Assembly: GCA_031265715.1 (NCBI GenBank)
Contig: JAISCG010000050.1
Location: 1 to 5,419, forward strand
Direction of reading: 5' to 3'
DNA from: Holosporaceae bacterium
GTDB lineage: Bacteria > Pseudomonadota > Alphaproteobacteria > UBA3830
DNA length: 5,419 bases
Below are positions 1 through 5,419 of this stretch, in pieces. A program made the position numbers and the translations under genes. Every line of letters starts with the position of its first letter. Position 1 is the stretch's first letter. The notes beneath the pieces are model-generated. The model did not search any database. It had not been told where the DNA came from and was given only the letters and a program-made list of their open reading frames with translations.

Positions 1-627
1 TCCCTGCTGCGTCTTGCCGTTGACGAAGGCCGCCGGGATGGTGTTTATGTGATAATCGTGCATTATCGTTTTTTGGCCGTTCATCACCCCTGCCTGAAAT
101 TTTTTATCGGCGATGCAACTTTCGATTTTTTTTCTGTCGAACCCCAGGCCGACAAAGATATCTCTCAATTTTTCCTTCGGAGACTTGGATTCTATCCACT
201 CTTTTTGTTTTCCGTAAAGACTTTCCTGAAGATGAAGGATTTTTTTAATCGAATCTCCCCCCAGACACACCACTGAAATTGCGCCCTCCATCGCTCCCAT
301 ATCGTCGATGTAAAACATAAATCGTACTTTTACTTTTCCGGTATCCACGTATTTCTTTTTGAATTTCGGAAATTCATTCAGGTGAAAAGTTCGGCAGTGA
401 GAGCACGTAAATGAAGAAAATATCGTTACCGTAACGGGGGCCTTTTTATCACCGATGATTACTTCTTTCAGTTTGCAGTCGGGAGGGAAATTCGTTTCTT
501 TCAAATTTTCGAAAAAAGATTTTTCGAGAACGATTTTCACCGGTTGCCCTTTGGTTTTCGGCTTTTCTTTTCCCTCTGAACTTCCCGCTAAAAATAATGA
601 AATACCCAATATAAAGCACAGTTTCAC
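1..627 (-). CDS. Secreted DsbA-like thiol:disulfide oxidoreductase (C-terminus beyond the window)
   Basis: Seen: an open frame of 209 codons from a GTG at 627 down to base 1, with no stop before the window edge. The product starts MKLCFILGISLFLAG, a short basic then hydrophobic N-terminus that looks like a Sec signal peptide, followed by a Lys-rich linker. The thioredoxin-fold part starts near residue 55, with the redox pair C75-S-H-C78 after a PVTVTIFSSFT strand. An all-helical stretch with KQKEW follows, then N195-T-I-P198-A-A-F-V-N-G, whose Pro198 fits the cis-proline facing the CxxC. Family knowledge: this order matches the DsbA/Thioredoxin_4 proteins of alphaproteobacteria, which oxidise or isomerise cysteines of exported proteins in the periplasm. 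Homologues end a few dozen residues after the cis-Pro block, so little is missing. Extra cysteines (C4, C51 and two in the helical part) are present. Start choice: GAGAGG lies 6 bases upstream, a stop in the same frame lies at 673-675, and no ATG lies between. It sits 38 bases after ychF on the same strand. Whether it acts as oxidase or isomerase cannot be told; dsbA itself is not claimed. Confidence 0.85.
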   Translation of the reverse strand, partial: MKLCFILGISLFLAGSSEGKEKPKTKGQPVKIVLEKSFFENLKETNFPPDCKLKEVIIGDKKAPVTVTIFSSFTCSHCRTFHLNEFPKFKKKYVDTGKVKVRFMFYIDDMGAMEGAISVVCLGGDSIKKILHLQESLYGKQKEWIESKSPKEKLRDIFVGLGFDRKKIESCIADKKFQAGVMNGQKTIMHDYHINTIPAAFVNGKTQQG

Positions 628-633
628 AGATAA

Positions 634-639
634 CCTCTC
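634..639 (-). promoter_or_regulatory. Ribosome binding site fixing the GTG start of the DsbA-like gene
   Basis: The minus strand reads GAGAGG here, 6 bases before the GTG at 627. This is a good Shine-Dalgarno match at normal spacing. It supports the non-ATG start, which also gives the only frame that begins with a signal-peptide-like segment. Confidence 0.7.
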
Positions 640-646
640 AGTATTT

Positions 647-652
647 ATTATA
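647..652 (-). promoter_or_regulatory. Candidate -10 box for the DsbA-like gene
   Basis: A perfect TATAAT lies on the minus strand in the short gap after ychF, with a purine start site possible near 640 just ahead of the GAGAGG ribosome site. The best -35 candidate, TTAATG at 676-671 with an 18-base spacer, is poor (3 of 6). The gap is AT-rich, so chance is a real alternative and co-transcription from ychF remains more likely. Confidence 0.3.
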
Positions 653-665
653 AAAATTATTTCAA

Positions 666-1757
666 TTATACATTAAATCTAAAATGGAATACATCCCCAT
701 CATTTACGATATATTCTTTCCCCTCAAGTCGCATTTTTCCGGCGGATTTTGCTCCGACTTCCCCGTTGTACGCGACGTAATCGTCGTAGCTGACGGTCTC
801 GGCGCAGATGAAACCGCGTTCAAAATCCGTGTGAATCACTCCGGCAGCGGCGGGGGCCTTGGATCCTTTGCCCGTGGTCCAGGCGTGAGCTTCCAGGGGA
901 CCGACGGTAAAAAACGTAATTAAATCCAGCAAATCGTATCCGCCGCGGATGATTCTTGCCAGCCCGGACTCGGATAATCCCAGCGATTGAATGTACTCGA
1001 ATTTCTCGTTTTCGTCTCGGATAACGGCTATTTCGGACTCGATGGCGGCCGAAACCGTGACGACAGACGAATTCCTGCTTTTTGCGAAATCCTCCACACT
1101 TTTTGTATAGCTGTTTCCGGATATAATCTCATTTTCCCCCACATTGCAGACATACAAAATCGGTTTTTTGGTGATCAGATGCATCGAATCGGAAAAAAAG
1201 TTGTCGTCTTCCGTAAAATTCAACAGGTTCAGCATTTTTCCGCTTTCAAGCCAATCGATGAATTTTTGCAGACTGTTTTTTTCCGCCGAAAGCTCGGGAT
1301 TGTTCTTTTTCGCGATGGAGGATTCCTTTTTTTTCAGACTTTCGAGGTCGGACAACATCAATTCCGTTTCGACTGTTTCAATGTCTCGGATCGGATCGAT
1401 ATTGCCGTTGACGTGGGTTATATCGCCGTTATCAAAACACCTCACGATGTGCAAAATTGCGTCGACTCCCCGAATGTGCCCCAAAAATTGATTCCCGAGG
1501 CCCTCACCCTTGCTTGCGCCTTTCACCAACCCGGCTATGTCCGCTATCTCGATTTGGGTCGGGATAATTTTTCCGCTCGCCGCTATCTGCGCAAGTTTGA
1601 ACAATCTCGGATCCGGCACTCCGACTCTGCCGATATTCGGCTCTATGGTACAGAAGGGATAATTCATCGCCTCCGCGGCCATGGTTTGAGTTAACGCATT
1701 AAATAAAGTCGATTTTCCGACATTCGGAAGTCCGACGATTCCACAATTAAATCCCAT
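666..1757 (-). CDS. ychF: Ribosome-associated P-loop ATPase YchF (OLA1 family)
   Basis: Seen: 363 codons, the usual full length for the family. The N-terminal nucleotide-binding domain has the P-loop G9-LPNVGKS-T17, a switch I region around NYPFCTIEPN (32-41), the Walker B/G3 block D73-IAG-L77 and a KGEGLGNQFL segment (83-92). The base-specificity motif is N205-V-G-E208 instead of NKxD. A helical coiled-coil insertion spans about 125-180. The C-terminal TGS domain runs from about 280 (FFTVGP) to VNDGDVFHFRFNV. Family knowledge: YchF belongs to the Obg-related TRAFAC proteins, but NxxE makes it prefer ATP over GTP. The hydrophobic residue after DxxG replaces the catalytic glutamine of Ras. It binds ribosomes and has been linked to stress responses and translation start selection. 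Start: ATG with AAGGA 5 bases upstream (1763-1767). It is transcribed away from valS and is followed after 38 bases by the DsbA-like gene. All key motifs are intact. Confidence 0.97.
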   Translation of the reverse strand: MGFNCGIVGLPNVGKSTLFNALTQTMAAEAMNYPFCTIEPNIGRVGVPDPRLFKLAQIAASGKIIPTQIEIADIAGLVKGASKGEGLGNQFLGHIRGVDAILHIVRCFDNGDITHVNGNIDPIRDIETVETELMLSDLESLKKKESSIAKKNNPELSAEKNSLQKFIDWLESGKMLNLLNFTEDDNFFSDSMHLITKKPILYVCNVGENEIISGNSYTKSVEDFAKSRNSSVVTVSAAIESEIAVIRDENEKFEYIQSLGLSESGLARIIRGGYDLLDLITFFTVGPLEAHAWTTGKGSKAPAAAGVIHTDFERGFICAETVSYDDYVAYNGEVGAKSAGKMRLEGKEYIVNDGDVFHFRFNV

Positions 1758-1784
1758 AATAATCCTTTTTATGTTTCGAAAACC

Positions 1785-1813
1785 AATATAATCGTACCGG
1801 ATCGTGTTGTCCG
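1785..1813 (-). promoter_or_regulatory. Probable sigma-70-type promoter of ychF
   Basis: On the minus strand CGGACA (1813-1808, 4 of 6 to TTGACA, keeping GACA) is followed after exactly 17 bases by TATATT (1790-1785, 5 of 6 to TATAAT). Initiation near 1778 would give a 5' leader of about 20 bases containing the AAGGA ribosome site. The spacing and distance to the ATG are what is expected; no experimental support is available. Confidence 0.5.
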
Positions 1814-1951
1814 GATAAAAAGATCAATTTCGGGAATCGAAGAGGAAAGGGGAGGGCGAAGACGGTAAGCAATCGGTATGGTCTCACAGTTTTTTAGGTA
1901 CATATAGTTCCGTCAGATCAGCGTTTTTTTAATCTTTCGGTTAAAAATATG

Positions 1952-1960
1952 TGGTATGTT
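1952..1960 (+). promoter_or_regulatory. Weak candidate extended -10 for valS
   Basis: TGGTATGTT fits an extended -10 (TGn followed by TATGTT, 4 of 6 to TATAAT), placing a start near 1967 and a leader of about 38 bases before valS. There is no convincing -35 at 16-18 bases; AATCTT at 1931-1936 is the nearest. An alternative -10, TATAGT at 1903-1908 (5 of 6), also lacks a -35 and would give a leader of about 90 bases. The valS promoter must lie in the 1758-2004 gap unless transcription enters from elsewhere, but this choice is tentative. Confidence 0.25.
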
Positions 1961-2004
1961 GATGATACGGATGGTAAATTCAAACAAATATTTACGGAGA
2001 TAAA

Positions 2005-4653
2005 ATGTTAGACAGAATCTTTAACCCCGAGTCGTTCGAAAAAAATTTTTCATTTGAAATAGAAGCTTCTTTGCGCAAACCGGACGCGGAGCCGTTTATG
2101 GTGTTGCTGCCGCCTCCGAACGTTACGGGGTCTCTGCATATGGGGCATGCTCTTTGTTACACGATTCAGGACATTATTGCTCGCTATAAGAGATTAAAAG
2201 GCTATGACGTTTTGTTTCAACCGGGATTGGATCATGCCGGAATTATTACGCAGTTACTCGTGGAAAAAAATTTATATGAAAACGGGGTAGAGAAGGGGAG
2301 TCTGACCCGGGAAATCCTTTTGAAAGAGATATGGTTTTTTAAGGAAAATTCCGGAAGTACAATTCTGGATCAGATGAAAGTGCTCGGCATATCCTGTGAT
2401 TTTGCGCGTCTCAGGTTTACCATGGATGATGAAGGTAAAAAGGCCATCACAAAAATGTTTGTGGATTTATTCAACGACGGCCTTATATATCGCGGAAGAA
2501 GAATGGTCAGCTGGGATCCGCTCATCGGTTCCGCCGTGTCTGATCTTGAAATTTCCGAAAAGGAAGTGGACGGAAATTTGTGGTATATCAAGTACATGCT
2601 TGCGGATTCTTCCGGAGAATACATAACGGTGGCAACCACCCGCCCGGAAACTTTATTCGGAGATGCGGCCGTGGCCGTACATCCGGATGACGAGAGGTAC
2701 AGGCACCTCGTCGGCAAAGAGGTTCTGGTGCCGCTGACCGACAGAAAAATACGCATAATTTCAGATAAATACGCGAATCCGGAGAAGGGAAGCGGCGCGG
2801 TTAAAATTACTCCGGCTCACGATTTTAACGACTACGAAGTCGGAATACGCAACAGACTTCCGATGATCGAGATCATGAATTTTAACGGCGAGTTGAATGA
2901 AAATGTTCCGGAAATTTTTCAATTTACGGACCGTTTTGCGGCTCGGGAAAAAGTCGTAGATTTTCTGAACAAAAAAGAGCTGTTGGAAAAAGTAGAAAAA
3001 ATCAGGCAAAAAATTCCGTTCGGAGATCGATCCGACGTTCCTCTGGAACCCATGATTACTCATCAGTGGTTTGTGAATGCCGAAAAACTCGCGATTCCGG
3101 CGATTGAAGCCGTCGAAACCGGAAAGATAAAATTCATCCCGAAGCATTGGGAAAACTTGTATTTTGAGTGGTTGAAGAATGTCAGACCGTGGTGCATATC
3201 GCGTCAAATTTGGTGGGGACATCGCATCCCTGCCTGGTACGGCCCGGACGGTCAAATTTTTGTTGCGGAGACCTTTGAAGGAGCAATGGAAAAAGCCGTG
3301 GGTTTTTACGGAAAAAATAAAGTTGAGCTTACGCAGGATGAAGATGTTCTGGATACGTGGTTTTCCTCCGGAGCGTGGCCGTTTGTGGTGCTCGGATGGC
3401 CGAAACAAACGGACGAGCTCAAAAGATTTTATTCAAAAATGATTGTTGTCACCGGTTTTGATATCATTTTCTTCTGGATAGCCCGCATGATCATGATGGG
3501 CATATATTGTATGAAGGAAGTTCCGTTTCCGGATGTGTACATTCACGGACTTGTTCGTGACGACAAGGGGCGTAAGATGTCCAAATCCCGGGGAAATGTC
3601 ATAAATCCGCTGACCTTGTGCAAAAAATATGGAGCCGACGCGGTAAGGTACACTCTGGCGTCGATGGCGTCTCCGGGGCGAGATGTAAGATTGAATGAAC
3701 AATCGGTCGAAAACGGCAGAAATTTTCTCACGAAACTTTGGAATGTCGTCAGGTTTGCGCAGATGAACGGTTGCGTGTACAACAAAGAGTTTAATATTGC
3801 AAAGGTAAACAATTCCGTAGCAAAGTGGATTATTCTTTGTGTCAGGCAACTGATCATAGACGTTGAAAAATCCATGGACAATTACCGGGTTGATGAAGTG
3901 GCGAATCATATTTATCACTGCGTGTGGGATTCGTTCTGTGATTGGTACATGGAATTTATAAAACCCGTGTTGCAGCAATCTGCTCTTCGCGATGATGAAA
4001 GACAGGGGTACGATCTTCCTCTTACCATCCTGAAGAAGGATATCCGGGATACGACCGCCTGGGCCATAATACAGTTTCTCAGGGTTTTGTATCCGATTTG
4101 TCCGTTTATTGTTAAGAAGCTTTGCGGAGAAATGGGAATCATTAACACAGCCTGGCCAGACGCAAGCGCCATTGATCTGGATTTTAGCGAAGCGGTTCGG
4201 GAAGTTGAAGTTTTAAAAACGCTAATATCTTCCGTAAGGTCGATGAAGCAGTATTTGAACATCCCTTTGAATGAAAAAATTAATATCAGAGCGGAAAGTT
4301 CGGATAAATATATTGAAAATACCATTCTGAAACACAAAGAAACGGTGCAGAGGATGGCAGGAGCGGTACTCGGTGAGATCTCCAAGCAAACTGTTCCGAT
4401 TGTCATTGACGAAGCAGTCATTCACATGGAAGTCGGAAGTAAAATTAATATCGAAACCGAATTGGAAAGACTTACGAAGGAATCGGATAAGCTGAATAAA
4501 ACCAGAGAAGCGGCGCTTTTGCGATTGGCCAACGAGGATTTTTGCAACAAAGCGACCGATGATGTCGTTGAGGAGCACAAAAAAAGAGTTGAAACTCTCG
4601 GTGAAAAAATTCAAAAAATCGACTACATCATAAGCAGCTTAAAAGTAGTGTAA
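2005..4653 (+). CDS. valS: Valyl-tRNA synthetase, bacterial type
   Basis: Role: charges tRNA-Val with valine in the cytoplasm using ATP, and hydrolyses mischarged Thr-tRNA-Val. Seen: 882 codons, normal for the shorter bacterial ValS. The class I Rossmann fold carries PPPNVTGSLHMGH (HIGH motif H45-MG-H48). The CP1 editing domain contains T211-TRPETLFGDAAVAVHPDDE and SGAVKITPAHDFNDYEVG. The catalytic half resumes with WCISRQIWWGHRIPAW (396-411), L449-DTWFSS and GFDIIFFWIARM, and K524-MSKS528 is intact. The anticodon-binding helical domain includes VWDSFCDWYMEFIKP. The C-terminal coiled-coil arm runs from about 815 to 880 (ETELERLTKESDKL onward) and in this family contacts the tRNA elbow. Start: ATG with GGAGA 5 bases away. 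Odd: several residues near the active site that are usually constant differ (W-PGTDHAGIAT reads F71-QPGLDHAGIIT). Domain order and length argue against a pseudogene. It leads an apparent operon with truA, 4 bases downstream. The bacterial sequence type differs from the archaeal-like ValS known in Rickettsia. Confidence 0.97.
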   Translation: MLDRIFNPESFEKNFSFEIEASLRKPDAEPFMVLLPPPNVTGSLHMGHALCYTIQDIIARYKRLKGYDVLFQPGLDHAGIITQLLVEKNLYENGVEKGSLTREILLKEIWFFKENSGSTILDQMKVLGISCDFARLRFTMDDEGKKAITKMFVDLFNDGLIYRGRRMVSWDPLIGSAVSDLEISEKEVDGNLWYIKYMLADSSGEYITVATTRPETLFGDAAVAVHPDDERYRHLVGKEVLVPLTDRKIRIISDKYANPEKGSGAVKITPAHDFNDYEVGIRNRLPMIEIMNFNGELNENVPEIFQFTDRFAAREKVVDFLNKKELLEKVEKIRQKIPFGDRSDVPLEPMITHQWFVNAEKLAIPAIEAVETGKIKFIPKHWENLYFEWLKNVRPWCISRQIWWGHRIPAWYGPDGQIFVAETFEGAMEKAVGFYGKNKVELTQDEDVLDTWFSSGAWPFVVLGWPKQTDELKRFYSKMIVVTGFDIIFFWIARMIMMGIYCMKEVPFPDVYIHGLVRDDKGRKMSKSRGNVINPLTLCKKYGADAVRYTLASMASPGRDVRLNEQSVENGRNFLTKLWNVVRFAQMNGCVYNKEFNIAKVNNSVAKWIILCVRQLIIDVEKSMDNYRVDEVANHIYHCVWDSFCDWYMEFIKPVLQQSALRDDERQGYDLPLTILKKDIRDTTAWAIIQFLRVLYPICPFIVKKLCGEMGIINTAWPDASAIDLDFSEAVREVEVLKTLISSVRSMKQYLNIPLNEKINIRAESSDKYIENTILKHKETVQRMAGAVLGEISKQTVPIVIDEAVIHMEVGSKINIETELERLTKESDKLNKTREAALLRLANEDFCNKATDDVVEEHKKRVETLGEKIQKIDYIISSLKVV

Positions 4654-4657
4654 TTAC

Positions 4658-5419
4658 TTGTGCAACAGGTACAAACTTATTGTAGAATATGACGGTTCGT
4701 CCTTTTTCGGATGGCAAAGGCAGAAGAATCGGGACACCGTCCAGCAGCGCCTGGAGGAGGCTGTTCTACCTCTGACAAAAACTCATGTCACAATGTTCGG
4801 ATGCGGGCGTACCGATGCCGGTGTGCATGCGGTCGCCCAGGTTGCGCATTTTGATACGGAGCGCGACCTCGACTGTTTTCGCATAAAAGAATGTATGAAC
4901 GCGCATATGAAAAACGTGGCGGCGGGTGTGCTGTCCGTTGAAAAAGTTTCCCGCGATTTTGATGCGAGATTCAGCGCAAAAGAAAGATCATACCTGTACA
5001 AGATATTGAATCGCCGCACAAAACCCTGCATCGACGCAAACAGGGTTTGGCACGTTATCCCCCACGCGGATGAAGAAAAAATGCATTCTGCGGCGCAATG
5101 TTTGGTCGGAAAACATGATTTTTCGGCATTCCGTGCAGCCGGATGCCAGTCCGGATCTCCGCTGAAAACCGTAAATTCCGTCACCGTCGAACGCGAAGGG
5201 GATTTAATCACCCTGAAAATTTCCGCAAGATCGTTTTTATATCATCAGGTGAGAAATATAGTCGGATCCCTGTTTTTTGTCGGATGCGGAAAATGGAGCG
5301 AGCAGGATTTTCTCGAAATATTCAAAAATCGGGATCGAACTGCTGCGGGACCGACGGCTCCTGCCCGGGGTTTATATTTTCTCGGCGCAAAATATTGCCT
5401 TTCGACATTTTTTTGTATA
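4658..5419 (+). CDS. truA: tRNA pseudouridine(38-40) synthase TruA (last residues beyond the window)
   Basis: Role: converts uridines 38, 39 and 40 in the anticodon arm of many tRNAs to pseudouridine, without a cofactor. Seen: 254 codons open to the right edge with no frame break. MCNRYKLIVE leads into Y11-DGSSFFGWQRQ (11-22). The catalytic Asp is D53 in G50-RTDAGVHA, and the conserved Tyr that stacks on the target base is Y112 in SYLYKI. F158-RAAGCQS, F193-LYHQVRNIVG (193-203) and G231-PTAPARG (231-238) complete the family blocks. TruA usually ends shortly after the last block, so the gene is nearly complete here. Start: no ATG lies between the upstream in-frame stop (TAG at 4646) and the conserved core. 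TTG at 4658 gives the expected few residues before RYKL and is preferred. It follows the valS stop by only 4 bases with no good Shine-Dalgarno, which suggests translational coupling. The FRAA-x-CQ and YHQVRN blocks look alphaproteobacterial. Confidence 0.95.
   Translation, partial: MCNRYKLIVEYDGSSFFGWQRQKNRDTVQQRLEEAVLPLTKTHVTMFGCGRTDAGVHAVAQVAHFDTERDLDCFRIKECMNAHMKNVAAGVLSVEKVSRDFDARFSAKERSYLYKILNRRTKPCIDANRVWHVIPHADEEKMHSAAQCLVGKHDFSAFRAAGCQSGSPLKTVNSVTVEREGDLITLKISARSFLYHQVRNIVGSLFFVGCGKWSEQDFLEIFKNRDRTAAGPTAPARGLYFLGAKYCLSTFFCI

Noticed and set aside
577..590. Lipoprotein signal in the DsbA-like protein
   Set aside because: The LAG at residues 13-15 is followed by Ser, not Cys, so there is no lipobox; an ordinary Sec signal peptide fits better.
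49..676. Short plus-strand frames at 49-276 and 455-676
   Set aside because: Both lie opposite the DsbA-like gene, whose CxxC, cis-Pro motif and signal peptide are read from the minus strand.
987..1694. A 235-codon open frame on the plus strand opposite ychF
   Set aside because: It lies wholly within the well-supported ychF gene, shows no recognisable domain and has low-complexity shadow-like composition; ychF carries all family motifs on the other strand.
1911..1930. T-run after GATCAGCG as a rho-independent terminator
   Set aside because: No stable GC-rich hairpin directly precedes the seven T residues, and no plus-strand gene ends upstream in need of termination.
1758..2004. T-box or other aminoacyl-tRNA-sensing leader before valS
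   Set aside because: No T-box core sequence, specifier hairpin or antiterminator/terminator pair is visible, and T-boxes are not expected in Proteobacteria.
2761..3408. A 215-codon minus-strand frame, and several shorter ones, opposite valS
   Set aside because: They overlap the editing and catalytic core of valS, have no recognisable domain and no own ribosome site; they are antisense shadows.
4793..4795. First in-frame ATG as the truA start
   Set aside because: It would begin one residue before the catalytic GCGRTDAG block and remove the conserved YDG...GWQRQ segment, which is clearly encoded upstream in the same frame.
1..5419. CRISPR arrays, insertion sequences, tRNA or rRNA genes, phage or defence genes
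   Set aside because: No regularly spaced repeats, terminal inverted repeats, transposase motifs or cloverleaf-like segments were seen; nearly all the sequence is explained by four housekeeping-type genes.

Overview
This is an ordinary chromosomal housekeeping window from a Gram-negative bacterium, most likely an alphaproteobacterium of moderate-to-low GC content. The assignment comes from protein signatures compared with remembered family patterns, not from a search. TruA carries the FRAA-x-CQ and YHQVRNIVG style blocks. ValS carries GHRIPAWYGPDG, SCD[W/F] and WDSFCDWY. YchF starts MGFNCGIVGLPNVGKS with NYPFCTIEPN following. ValS is visibly divergent at usually invariant positions, which would suit a fast-evolving, possibly host-associated lineage (Holosporales- or Rickettsiales-like). 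That last step is inference.

Layout: two divergent transcription units flank a 247-base intergenic region (1758-2004). Leftward on the minus strand are ychF (666-1757), a translation-associated P-loop ATPase, and 38 bases later a secreted DsbA-like thiol oxidoreductase (627 down to the left edge, C-terminus cut off). Rightward on the plus strand are valS (2005-4653), valyl-tRNA synthetase, and 4 bases later truA (4658 to the right edge), tRNA pseudouridine synthase. The truA gene begins at a TTG codon and its last few residues are outside the window.

Functionally, three of the four genes serve translation: tRNA charging (ValS), tRNA anticodon-arm modification (TruA) and a ribosome-associated ATPase (YchF). 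The fourth acts in the envelope on protein thiols and seems to share a transcript with ychF, or to use its own weak promoter in the gap. The divergent region holds a reasonable sigma-70-type promoter for ychF and only weak candidates for valS.

I found no rRNA or tRNA genes, no CRISPR arrays, no mobile elements and no clear rho-independent terminators. I see no evidence of a novel system. The findings are small points of start-codon choice, regulation and active-site divergence.
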